Shown piece by piece: positions 23,917 to 32,103 of a DNA stretch of 64,000 bases (its first letter is position 1; every line of letters starts with the position of its first letter). The stretch lies in NCBI RefSeq assembly GCF_050873445.1, contig NZ_JBNMIU010000003.1, positions 17,703 through 81,702 on the forward strand, given 5' to 3'. The notes under the pieces were generated by a model that did no database searches, was not told the DNA's origin, and saw nothing but the letters and a program-made list of their open reading frames with translations. A program made the position numbers and the translations under genes. Origin of the DNA: Acidaminococcus sp050873445. Lineage in GTDB: Bacteria; Bacillota; Negativicutes; Acidaminococcales; Acidaminococcaceae.

Positions 23917-23963
23917 ACAATGGTGGAGATATCGCATGCTCCCTGCGGTATCTCCACCATTGT
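23917..23963. repeat. Long perfect inverted repeat downstream of the small ORFs
   Basis: ACAATGGTGGAGATA pairs with TATCTCCACCATTGT (15 bp, plus further CGCA/TGCG pairing). No T run follows, so it is either a terminator that depends on other signals or a structured 3' end. Just before it (about 23889-23916), GGACGCCCGCTGGGCGACC resembles part of repeat family 2 (29388, 30523). Confidence 0.8.
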
Positions 23964-24117
23964 GTATCTGATACAACGATTGTATCATTGTGTACAAGAA
24001 AAAACTTATTTTCAGGAAATTCAAATCTTTGATTGACCTTTTCGGGACCACAACTTAGAATTGGGTTGTATGTAGCATTCTCAATCAAGAACGATTCTAG
24101 AGAGGAAGTGCAGGCAA

Positions 24118-25119
24118 ATGATGTTGAAAAAGCTGGAAAAAGTATTGACCGTAACGGCGCTGTCCATGAGCCTTTCCCTGGGGCTGGCCTATGATGTCCA
24201 TGCCATGGTGGGCGGCAAGCCCGTCATCGGGATCTCCTGGAAGAGCAACAAGCAGGATTATGCTGCCTTCAAGAAGATCATTGAACTGGCTGGCGGCGTC
24301 CCGGTGGAACTGGGCCAGATCAAAAGCAGCGACGTGAAATACGATGCCGATGGGGCCGTGGATAAAAGTGCCCTGGAAAAATCCGGTATGCTGAAGCAAA
24401 AATATGCTGCCAAGATCAAAGCCAAAGACTTCTCCAAAACCAACATTGCCACTGTGATGCAGGGCGTGGATGGGGTGTTCGGTACCGGCGGCGAAGACAT
24501 CAGTCCCTCTCTGTATAAAGAGGCAGAAAAGGAAAAGAACCACGGGGAAGGCATCAATGCCACCCGGGATATTTCCGACTATACGCTGCAGGCCTACTGC
24601 CTGGCCAACAATATCCCTACCCTGGATGTATGCCGCAGTGAACAGATGCTGGGCGTGGTCAGCGGGGCAAAGATCATCCAGGATCTGACCGATTACTATA
24701 AAGATAAGGGGCAGACCTATCACGATGATTTCCACCGGATGCCTCCGGGTACCCCCAACAGGGATTATGCCCGTCATGATGTGCACATTCTGCCGGTAAA
24801 ATCCCATCTGCGGGACATTGTGGGGGCAGATGAGCTGAAGAATGTGTCCTCCTGGCACCATCAGGCCATCGGCAGCATTGCCGGCACGGATTTGGTGCAG
24901 ACTGCAGAAACTACCTATAATGGTGTTTCCATCATCGAAGGCGTGGAAAATCCGAAGAACCTGTTCACGGTAGCCCTGCAGTTCCATCCGGAAAACGACT
25001 TGAGTCAGGTCCTGGTCAACAAGAAGGATGCCAAGGACTATTGTGATGTGGATACGTCTATGGCCTTCTTCAAGGCGTTGGTCAAAGCGGCCACGGAAAA
25101 AGCCACGGCGGCTAAATAA
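24118..25119 (+). CDS. Exported class-I glutamine-amidotransferase-like hydrolase (peptidase C26 family)
   Basis: 333 residues with an N-terminal signal peptide (MMLKKLEK, then a hydrophobic core, cleavage near AYDVHA/M about 29-30). The mature part matches the gamma-glutamyl-GABA hydrolase (PuuD-type) C26 fold: GVFGTGGEDISP (about 119-130), nucleophile Cys 172 in LDVCRSEQML, and catalytic QFHPE with His 290 and Glu 292. PuuD is cytoplasmic; export is unusual. It may hydrolyse gamma-glutamyl compounds in the envelope, supplying glutamate (inference). The start is the ATG at 24118, next to a second ATG. Confidence 0.75.
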   Translation: MMLKKLEKVLTVTALSMSLSLGLAYDVHAMVGGKPVIGISWKSNKQDYAAFKKIIELAGGVPVELGQIKSSDVKYDADGAVDKSALEKSGMLKQKYAAKIKAKDFSKTNIATVMQGVDGVFGTGGEDISPSLYKEAEKEKNHGEGINATRDISDYTLQAYCLANNIPTLDVCRSEQMLGVVSGAKIIQDLTDYYKDKGQTYHDDFHRMPPGTPNRDYARHDVHILPVKSHLRDIVGADELKNVSSWHHQAIGSIAGTDLVQTAETTYNGVSIIEGVENPKNLFTVALQFHPENDLSQVLVNKKDAKDYCDVDTSMAFFKALVKAATEKATAAK

Positions 25120-25150
25120 TCAGCTGGTTTCCATCAGCTGGTAATTGGTG

Positions 25151-25188
25151 AAGGGGTGTGAAAAAAGTGTTTTTTCACACCCCTTTTT
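25151..25188 (+). terminator. Terminator after the C26 hydrolase
   Basis: AGGGGTGTGAAAAAA / TTTTTTCACACCCCT followed by TTTTT. Same sequence type as the terminators at 2519, 35903 and 59857. Confidence 0.9.
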
Positions 25189-25199
25189 GCTGTCCCTGA

Positions 25200-26378
25200 T
25201 CAGTGTTTTTCCAGGGCTTCTTTCAGCTGGTTGAAGGCTTTTTCTACAGTGCTGCGGGGGCAGGCCATGTTGAACCGCTCGAACTGGGATGTGGCTTTGC
25301 CGAAAATCCTGCCGGAATCCAGCCACAGTTTGGCTTCATCGGTGATCAGGTGATCCAGTTCATCATCCGTGAATCCGTACCCGGAAAAATCGATCCATAC
25401 CAGGTATGTGCCTTCCGGTTCCACAAAGGTGGCTCTGGGCAGGTTCTTTTTCACGAAATTCCGCACATAGGCAATGTTTCCGGCAATGTAGTCCACCAGT
25501 TCCTTTACCCATTCGTCCCCTTTGGTGTAGCAGCTCTTCACGGCTGCCTGGCCCATGATGCTGCCCTGGCTGTAGCCGGCAGCAGCGTTGGCCCTGCGAT
25601 ATTTTTTCCGCAGTTCTTTATCGGGGATGATGATGTTGGCAGGCTGCAGGCCGGCCACGTTGAAGGTCTTGCTGGGAGAATGGTACAGCACCAGCAGTTT
25701 CCGGTATTTTTCGCCCAGGGTCATGAAGCTGATGAACGTATGGGGGGCATAGACGAAGTCGCAGTGGATTTCATCATCCATGATGATCACGTTGTGCTTC
25801 AGGCAGATATCCCCCAGCCTCGTCAGTTCTTCCTTCGTCCATACCCGGCCCGCCGGATTGTGGGGATTGCACAGCATATAGACCTTTACATGGTTTTCTA
25901 CGATTTTCTTCTCAAAATCAGTGAAGTCAATTGTGTATTTACCATTTTCGTAATGGAGTTGGTTGTTAATGAACTTCCGTCCGTTGTCTTCGATCACTTC
26001 CCGGAACGGGTAGTATACCGGCTGCTGGATTAGGATGGCATCTCCTGGTTCAGAGAATGCTTTTACGCCGGTCGCCAGGCCGAAGACTACTCCGCAGCCC
26101 AAGGTCACCCAGGAAGGATCCACGGAATAGCCGTAATGGGCGGTGGTCCAGCGGTTCAGAGCCGCATAATATTCGGCGTCCGGATCGGTGTAGCCGAAGA
26201 TGCCGTGGTCGATCCGCTTGTGGAAGTCGGCCAGGATTTCTTCCGGCAGGGCGAAGTCCATATCAGCTACCCACATGGGCAGCAAGTCGGTGCGTCCCTT
26301 GCGCTGCATGCCGAAATCGTATTTCAGGCAGCTGGTGTTCTTCCGATCGACGATTTTGTCAAAATCATATTTTCCCAT
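25200..26378 (-). CDS. MalY/PatB-type PLP aminotransferase/cystathionine beta-lyase
   Basis: A fold-type I PLP enzyme of 392 residues, likely a C-S lyase that cleaves cystathionine or cysteine conjugates to thiol, pyruvate and ammonia. Marks are MWVADMDF (about 36-42), CNPHNPAGR (about 170-178) and the Schiff-base lysine in HSPSKTFNVAG (about 237). The MalY-type is inferred from these motifs and not confirmed by substrate residues. A TTG immediately upstream of the ATG was rejected in favour of the ATG at 26378. It stands alone. Confidence 0.85.
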   Translation of the reverse strand: MGKYDFDKIVDRKNTSCLKYDFGMQRKGRTDLLPMWVADMDFALPEEILADFHKRIDHGIFGYTDPDAEYYAALNRWTTAHYGYSVDPSWVTLGCGVVFGLATGVKAFSEPGDAILIQQPVYYPFREVIEDNGRKFINNQLHYENGKYTIDFTDFEKKIVENHVKVYMLCNPHNPAGRVWTKEELTRLGDICLKHNVIIMDDEIHCDFVYAPHTFISFMTLGEKYRKLLVLYHSPSKTFNVAGLQPANIIIPDKELRKKYRRANAAAGYSQGSIMGQAAVKSCYTKGDEWVKELVDYIAGNIAYVRNFVKKNLPRATFVEPEGTYLVWIDFSGYGFTDDELDHLITDEAKLWLDSGRIFGKATSQFERFNMACPRSTVEKAFNQLKEALEKH

Positions 26379-26551
26379 CAAATAAGACCTTCCTTCTTTT
26401 GGTTTAAAACCTACTGGATTACATGGTTTTATTGTATCGGTTTTTCAAAGAAACGTCAAAACAGGAGCGGGTCCCCTGCTTCTTTACATTTTTCGTTTCT
26501 CTCCATATAATAAATTATAACTATACATGGCGCAGAAAGGCAGGGAATTGA

Positions 26552-27895
26552 ATGGCACAGACCAAAACAAAAGACATGACACGGGGCAGTATCCCCCGGC
26601 TGCTGCTGGAATTCGCCCTGCCCCTTATGATCGGCAACGTGTTCCAAATGTTGTACAACACGGTGGATTCCATTGTGGTAGGCAACTTTGTGGGCACCCA
26701 GGCCCTGGCCGCTGTCAGTTCCACCACCATGATCACCAACATGAGTGTATTCTTTTTCAATGGCTTTTCCATCGGCGGTACGGTGGTGATCGGCAAATAC
26801 TTTGGTGCCAAAGACCATAAGATGCTCCACCGGGCGGTGGAAACCATCATGGCCGCCACTTTCATCCTGTGCGTGCTGTTCACTCTGGGTTTCCTGGGGG
26901 GAACGGACTTCATGCTGAATTTCATGAAGACGCCGGCAGATGTCTTTGGCCAGGCTGCGGAATACCTGCGCATTTACTTTGCCGGTGTTACGGGCCTGTT
27001 GTTGTACAACATGGGCAGCGGCATCCTGCGGGCTGTGGGGGACACGAAGCGGCCCCTGTATTTCCTGATCCTTACCAGCGTCCTGAACATTTTCCTGGAT
27101 CTGCTGTTTGTGCTCCAGTTCCACATGGGCATCGCCGGTGTGGCCTATGCCACCATCCTGGCCCAGTTCATTTCCGCGGCGGCAACCATGGCGGTGCTCA
27201 TGCGCACGGATGACATCTACTGGTTCTCCCTCAAAGACCTGTGCCTGGACCGGGGCATCCTGCGTGAAGTCTTCCGGATTGGGCTGCCCACGGCGTTTCA
27301 GAGTGTGATTACCTCTTTTTCCAACATCTTTGTCCAGTCCTACATCAACTTTTTCGGCGCCACGGTCATGGCCGGATGGGGCTGTTACAACAAGCTGGAT
27401 CAGTTCATCATGCTGCCCATGCAGAGCATGGCCATGGCTTCCACTACCTTTGTGGCCCAGAACATAGGCGCCCGGGAAGAGCAGCGGGCAGATCGAGGTA
27501 CGGCTGTTTCCGTGGGGCTGTCCGTCCTGATTACCGGGGCCATTGCCCTGAGCCTGTTCATAGGAGCAGAAAAAGCCATCCAGCTTTTTACCAGTGACAG
27601 AGCCGTGATCCTGTCCGGTGCGTCCTTCATCCATATGAATACCATCTTCCTGATGTGCAACTGTGTGAACCATGTACTGGCCGGGGCATTGCGGGGCCGG
27701 GGCGATTCCATGGGGCCTATGGTGATCATGCTGTTTTCCTTTGTGCTGATCCGGCAAATCTATCTTTTCATCATGACCCGTTTCATCAGCAATACACCGC
27801 CGACCGTTGGTTTCGGATACCCGGTGGGCTGGACGACCTGCTGCATCCTGGAAATCCTGTATTTCCATATCCACTGGAAACACAGAGCCCGCTGA
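26552..27895 (+). CDS. MATE-family multidrug/sodium efflux protein, copy 1
   Basis: 447 residues with twelve predicted membrane helices, beginning with a short basic N-terminus (KTKDMTRGSIPRLL). Features typical of MATE/NorM carriers are NVFQMLYNTVDSIVVG in helix 1-2 and GWGCYNKLDQF near the middle. Exports drugs or metabolites with Na+ or H+. The start has a GAAAGGCAGGGAATT site shared with copy 2. Copy 2 begins 75 bp downstream. Confidence 0.88.
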   Translation: MAQTKTKDMTRGSIPRLLLEFALPLMIGNVFQMLYNTVDSIVVGNFVGTQALAAVSSTTMITNMSVFFFNGFSIGGTVVIGKYFGAKDHKMLHRAVETIMAATFILCVLFTLGFLGGTDFMLNFMKTPADVFGQAAEYLRIYFAGVTGLLLYNMGSGILRAVGDTKRPLYFLILTSVLNIFLDLLFVLQFHMGIAGVAYATILAQFISAAATMAVLMRTDDIYWFSLKDLCLDRGILREVFRIGLPTAFQSVITSFSNIFVQSYINFFGATVMAGWGCYNKLDQFIMLPMQSMAMASTTFVAQNIGAREEQRADRGTAVSVGLSVLITGAIALSLFIGAEKAIQLFTSDRAVILSGASFIHMNTIFLMCNCVNHVLAGALRGRGDSMGPMVIMLFSFVLIRQIYLFIMTRFISNTPPTVGFGYPVGWTTCCILEILYFHIHWKHRAR

Positions 27896-27970
27896 TCCAG
27901 ATCTTTCTCTTATTGTCCATATAACGGAATCATCAATGTGCATCCTATCTACAGAAAGGCAGGGAATCCG

Positions 27971-29311
27971 ATGGCACAGACCAAAACAAAAGATATGACC
28001 CGGGGCAGTATCCCCCGGCTGCTGCTGGAATTCGCCCTGCCCCTTATGATCGGCAACGTATTCCAGATGTTGTACAACACAGTGGATTCCATTGTGGTGG
28101 GCAATTTTGTGGGCACCCAGGCTCTGGCTGCCGTCAGTTCCACTACCATGATCACCAACATGAGCGTATTTTTCTTCAACGGTTTTTCCATTGGCGGTAC
28201 GGTGATCATCGGCAAATACTTCGGTGCCAAAGACCATAAGATGCTCCACCGGGCGGTGGAAACCACCATGGCCGCCACTTTTATCCTGTGTGTGCTGTTT
28301 ACCCTGGGTTTCCTGGGGGGGACGGACTTCATGCTGCGCTTCATGAAGACGCCGGCAGATGTCTTCGGCCAGGCTGCCGAGTATCTGCGCATCTATTTCG
28401 CCGGTGTCACGGGTCTGTTGTTGTACAATATGGGCAGCGGTATCCTGCGGGCTGTGGGGGATACGAAACGGCCCCTGTATTTCCTGATCCTTACCAGTGT
28501 TTTGAACATTTTCCTGGATCTGTTGTTCGTGATCCAGTTCCATATGGGCATTGCCGGTGTGGCTTATGCTACCATCCTGGCCCAGTTCATTTCCGCGGCG
28601 GCTACCATGGTGGTGCTCATGCGTGCAGACGATATCTACTGGTTTTCGTTCAAAGATATCTGCCTGGATAAGGGCATCCTGAGCGACATCTTCCGGATTG
28701 GGTTGCCCACTGCCCTCCAGAGCGTGATCACGTCCTTTTCCAACATTTTCGTCCAGGCTTACATCAACTTCTTCGGTGCTACGGTCATGGCTGGCTGGGG
28801 CTGTTACAACAAGATTGACCAGTTCATCATGCTGCCCATGCAGAGCATGGCCATGGCTTCCACTACCTTTGTGGCCCAGAATATGGGTGCCGGCAATCAT
28901 GAGCGGGCAGATGACGGCACGGTGAAGTCCATCCTGCTGACTCTTTTGATCAACGGGACCCTGTGTGCGGTCCTGGTGGCCACGGCGGCCCTGTCCATGC
29001 GGCTCTTCAACGGGGACGAGGCTGTGGTGGAGCAGGGAGCCGCTTTTATCCGGGTGAACCTGTTCTTCACCCTGTTCAACTGCGTCAACCAGGTACTGGC
29101 CGGGGCTCTGCGGGGCCGGGGCGATTCCATCGGTCCCATGGTGATTATGTTGTGCTCTTTTGTGCTGTTTCGTCAGACCTACCTGTTCTTCGTGACCCGC
29201 TACGGCAGCAATACGCCGCTAACCGTAGGGTTCGGGTACCCGGTGGGCTGGATGTGCTGCTGTGTGCTGGAACTCCTGTATTTCTATCTGCACTGGAAAC
29301 ACAGGGGATAA
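27971..29311 (+). CDS. MATE-family efflux protein, copy 2
   Basis: 446 residues, nearly identical to copy 1 through about residue 300 and then more divergent (for example QNMGAGNHERADDGTV against QNIGAREEQRADRGTA). It has its own GAAAGGCAGGGAAT binding site; an upstream in-frame ATG (27938) was rejected since it is outside the homologous region. The pair is a tandem duplication; the divergent C-terminal half may change substrate range (inference). Confidence 0.88.
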   Translation: MAQTKTKDMTRGSIPRLLLEFALPLMIGNVFQMLYNTVDSIVVGNFVGTQALAAVSSTTMITNMSVFFFNGFSIGGTVIIGKYFGAKDHKMLHRAVETTMAATFILCVLFTLGFLGGTDFMLRFMKTPADVFGQAAEYLRIYFAGVTGLLLYNMGSGILRAVGDTKRPLYFLILTSVLNIFLDLLFVIQFHMGIAGVAYATILAQFISAAATMVVLMRADDIYWFSFKDICLDKGILSDIFRIGLPTALQSVITSFSNIFVQAYINFFGATVMAGWGCYNKIDQFIMLPMQSMAMASTTFVAQNMGAGNHERADDGTVKSILLTLLINGTLCAVLVATAALSMRLFNGDEAVVEQGAAFIRVNLFFTLFNCVNQVLAGALRGRGDSIGPMVIMLCSFVLFRQTYLFFVTRYGSNTPLTVGFGYPVGWMCCCVLELLYFYLHWKHRG

Positions 29312-29320
29312 AGAAAAGAA

Positions 29321-29367
29321 AAAAGAGTCCGTACAACCAAAGAAACAATGGTTGTGCGGACTCTTTT
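29321..29367. terminator. Bidirectional terminator after MATE copy 2
   Basis: AAAAGAGTCCGTACAACCA / TGGTTGTGCGGACTCTTTT stem with T/A runs on both ends. Contains the GTACAACC hairpin core. Confidence 0.9.
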
Positions 29368-29387
29368 GCTATGCGTTGTTTTCACAG

Positions 29388-29440
29388 GGACGCCCCCATA
29401 AAGGGCGTCCGTTTCCAGGTCGGGCAGCGGCCTGTTCTTT
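29388..29440 (-). repeat. Intergenic repeat family 2, copy 1, at the 3' end of the dehydratase gene
   Basis: Read on the plus strand: GGGACGCCCCCATAAAGG, then GCGTCCGTTTCCAGGTCG, then GGCAGCGGCCTGTTC. Contains a GGACGCCC hairpin and an AGGCCGCTGCCCGACCT imperfect stem. The copy at 30523 matches over nearly all of it. Confidence 0.85.
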
Positions 29441-30380
29441 ATAACCTTTGCACCAGTGACAGATCCACATTTCCGCCGGACAATATGAATACGACTTTCT
29501 CATCCGGTCTGAACCGGACCTTTCCGCTCTGGATGGCGGCCATGCCGATGGTGGAAGAAGGTTCTGCCAGTACCTTGCCCTCCGTCAGCAGCAGTTTCAT
29601 GGCCGGCAGCAGAGCTTCTTCCGGAACATCCAGTACCTGATCCACTTTGTCCCGTACAATAGGGAACGTAAGATCTCCCGGGCACAGGGTAGCCACGCCA
29701 TCGGCAATGGTATCCACCTGGGGTACAGCCGTGGGTCTGCCAGTCTGGAGACTGGCGGAGAAACGGGGGATGAGGGCCGGTTCGCAGGCATACACCTTTG
29801 TTGCCGGACGGATTCCTTTGACGGCAGTGGCAATGCCGCTAGTGAGCCCGCCGCCGCCCAGGGGGATCAGGATGGCATCCGGATCCGGCAGATCTTCGAA
29901 GACTTCCAGTGCGATGGTCCCCTGACCAGCCATCACGTCATAATCATTGAAAGGAGGCACATACCACAGTCCCTTTTCATCCCGCAGCTTTTCAGCAATG
30001 GCAAAGCGTTTGGGCTTGTCGCACAGGATGACTTCCGCACCCAGATCCCGAACTGCCTGGATCTTGATGGCAGGTGCATGGTCGGGAATGACTACCGTGG
30101 CCTTGATGCCCAGCATTTTGGCGGCATAGGCCACACCACGGCCATGGTTGCCGCTGGATGCGGTTACCACGCCCCGGGTCCGTTCTTCCGGCGTCAATTG
30201 CAGGATCCGGTTCAGGGCACCCCGGATTTTGAAGGAATGAGTGAGCTGCATACATTCTGCCTTTACGTACACCTGACAGCCCAGCACGGGATCCAGCGGC
30301 TTCAGCCGCAGCAGGGGCGTATGGTATACATAGGGTGCCAGCCGGTTCCTGACCTGGAAAATCTGTTCAAGAGACAGCAT
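29439..30380 (-). CDS. Threonine/serine dehydratase-family PLP enzyme
   Basis: A 313-residue fold-type II PLP enzyme: Schiff-base lysine in SFKIRGA (about K51), SSGNHG loop (about 75-80) and the phosphate-binding GGGGLTSG (about 175-182). It lacks the C-terminal ACT regulatory domain of biosynthetic IlvA, so a catabolic threonine ammonia-lyase (TdcB-like) or serine racemase/dehydratase is likely. The ATG at 30380 follows GAAGGAGG; a longer frame opening upstream was rejected. Confidence 0.85.
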   Translation of the reverse strand: MLSLEQIFQVRNRLAPYVYHTPLLRLKPLDPVLGCQVYVKAECMQLTHSFKIRGALNRILQLTPEERTRGVVTASSGNHGRGVAYAAKMLGIKATVVIPDHAPAIKIQAVRDLGAEVILCDKPKRFAIAEKLRDEKGLWYVPPFNDYDVMAGQGTIALEVFEDLPDPDAILIPLGGGGLTSGIATAVKGIRPATKVYACEPALIPRFSASLQTGRPTAVPQVDTIADGVATLCPGDLTFPIVRDKVDQVLDVPEEALLPAMKLLLTEGKVLAEPSSTIGMAAIQSGKVRFRPDEKVVFILSGGNVDLSLVQRL

Positions 30381-30458
30381 AAAAAGACCTCCTTCGGAAT
30401 GATGATTTGGTTCCATTATAGGAGAAAGCAGCAGGCCGGGCAAGGGGGAAAGATGTCA

Positions 30459-30482
30459 TACAACCAATATGCAACGGTTGTA
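30459..30482. repeat. TACAACC / GGTTGTA hairpin, copy
   Basis: TACAACC and GGTTGTA separated by 10 bp, upstream of the dehydratase. No T run. Confidence 0.6.
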
Positions 30483-30522
30483 CAAACCCCTTTGTATATA
30501 CAAATTTACTGTACCCTTTGTA

Positions 30523-30574
30523 GGGATGTCCCATAAGGGGCGTCCGTTCCCAGGTCGGGCAGCGGCCTGTTCCT
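30523..30574 (-). repeat. Intergenic repeat family 2, copy 2, at the 3' end of the AlbA_2 gene
   Basis: GGGATGTCCCATAAGG, GGCGTCCGTTCCCAGG and TCGGGCAGCGGCCTGTTC on the plus strand: the same block as at 29388. Both copies end at a minus-strand stop codon. Confidence 0.85.
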
Positions 30575-30576
30575 TT

Positions 30577-31827
30577 TTATAAGATTTTGTATTTGGTTCC
30601 TCTGCCACGGCCCTGGATGATGATGTAATTTTTCTTTGCCAGTGCTTGCAGGAGCGCAGATGCCTTGGAACGACCGAAGGGGATGGATGGCAGAATCGTA
30701 CTGATGGATTTGGGGATATTCCGGCTCAGCGCCTGATAAATGATTTGCTCGTCTTCGGTTAAATCAAAAAGGGTTACTACCGGGAGGATTACGGTGATGG
30801 AATTTTCCTGGACTTTAAATACCGGTTGTTTCAAACTCTTTTCATATGCAGCCCGGATCCGCAGGATCCCGGTACCCAGGATTTCAACCATATGGAGACG
30901 GTAAAAGATATTGCCCAAAATGGGATTGCGGAGCACGGACAGGTTGCCTTGCAGGTATTCTTCTTTGGAGATTCCACTGGCCAACCCGCCCGGGGAAGAG
31001 ATTTCTGCCCGATCAGGGAAAAGCAGCACACGGATTTGTGCCTTGACATCCCAGGTCCGATGGATCAGCGCATTAGCCAATGCTTCACGAAACGCTTCTT
31101 CAGGGATTAGGCTGACTTTCACGCGCTCCATTCCTTCGATTTTTTCATACTGATAGGTATCTCTATATACTTCCAGTGCTTTTTCCAGTTCATGGAGTAC
31201 GGATTCATGAGAGAAAGTGACACGCTTCTGGATGATGTTGATGGAATCTCCAAAGCGGGCAATATCGATCCCCGGGAAATCATTCTGGTCTGCCAATAAT
31301 TCCGCGGCGTGGTTATAGCCATCCTGGTTTGAATATAAATTGAGTGACCTGAGCACGTCCAGTGTCAAAGCCTGGATCCCGATTTCTTTTTTTGCTTTTT
31401 CCTCTAAAAAGTGGAAAGAGAGATCCTGGTTTGCGGCAGGCAGTGCTTCAAAATCCATATTTCTGCCCTGTAGGATTAATCTCGAAAGCTCCAGAGAATC
31501 AACGGCAATGGTGGCAGTATCATTTCTTTTATACGCTTTGCCTTTGTAAAGATAGGGTTTATCAAGCCCTGGATGGACTGTCAGGACCACCGTGTGATTT
31601 GGGTTATGGACTTCTAATTCATAATGAGGCTGGGGAGAAATGGCATCATTGATTTTATTTTCAATGTCAAGGCAAGCCGCATCCGGATTCTGGATCCCGA
31701 TGATTTTTCCATCATCCTGGACTCCAAAAATAACTGTTCCACCGTCATAATTGGCAAAGGCGCTGACAGTCTTTAAAAATGTATTGGTAATTTCCTGCTT
31801 GTATTCAAGGGTATGGGTTTCTTTCAT
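30577..31827 (-). CDS. AlbA_2/Schlafen-like DNA-binding regulator with ATPase-like C-terminal domain
   Basis: 416 residues. The N-terminal AlbA_2 domain has E-YK and the glycine-rich ANYDGGTVIFGVQDDG (about 25-40); a central region with GISKEEYLQGNLSVLRNP and later a RLHMVEILGTGILRI segment match the HATPase_c_4/AlbA_2 transcriptional-regulator family. The ATG at 31827 follows CAGGAGG. Likely a DNA-binding transcription factor that controls its own promoter: palindromic GCTGA sites overlap that promoter (see 31871). Confidence 0.8.
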   Translation of the reverse strand: MKETHTLEYKQEITNTFLKTVSAFANYDGGTVIFGVQDDGKIIGIQNPDAACLDIENKINDAISPQPHYELEVHNPNHTVVLTVHPGLDKPYLYKGKAYKRNDTATIAVDSLELSRLILQGRNMDFEALPAANQDLSFHFLEEKAKKEIGIQALTLDVLRSLNLYSNQDGYNHAAELLADQNDFPGIDIARFGDSINIIQKRVTFSHESVLHELEKALEVYRDTYQYEKIEGMERVKVSLIPEEAFREALANALIHRTWDVKAQIRVLLFPDRAEISSPGGLASGISKEEYLQGNLSVLRNPILGNIFYRLHMVEILGTGILRIRAAYEKSLKQPVFKVQENSITVILPVVTLFDLTEDEQIIYQALSRNIPKSISTILPSIPFGRSKASALLQALAKKNYIIIQGRGRGTKYKIL

Positions 31828-31870
31828 GCTGAGCACCTCCTGCAGAATGAAATGGGTTATTTTCACTTTT

Positions 31871-31929
31871 ATTGTAGCTGAAATCAGCCATATTTTCAAC
31901 CATAAAAAAATACAGCTGATTTACAGCTG
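31871..31929 (-). promoter_or_regulatory. Promoter and two palindromic operators of the AlbA_2 gene
   Basis: Minus-strand TTGAAA (31899-31894), 17-bp spacer, TACAAT (31876-31871). The spacer contains the perfect palindrome GCTGAAATCAGC (31877-31888). A second site, CAGCTG-ATTTA-CAGCTG (31913-31929), lies just upstream. Two sites sharing the GCTGA core suggest autorepression, which is inferred and not shown. Confidence 0.6.
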
Positions 31930-31998
31930 AAATATGGACGAAAAATAAATTTATGATTGAAAATAAGCAGGGCGGGGAATGGTGTATATACAAGAACC

Positions 31999-32041
31999 CA
32001 CGAAAAAAGAGGATGCTGGACTGGCATCCTCTTTTTTCGTG
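31999..32041. terminator. Bidirectional terminator upstream of the citrate-type carrier end
   Basis: CACGAAAAAAGAGGATGC / GCATCCTCTTTTTTCGTG with a 7-bp loop, T runs on both strands. Confidence 0.85.
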
Positions 32042-32103
32042 TTGGTTTCAAGGAACAATGTATGGTTGTATGACATTGTCGGTCATTTCAACGGGAAGTC
32101 CTC

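Noticed and set aside
26456..28900. 814-aa ORF on the minus strand across both MATE genes
   Set aside because: Antisense to two intact homologous membrane proteins; no ribosome site and biased composition (many His, Gln, Gly).
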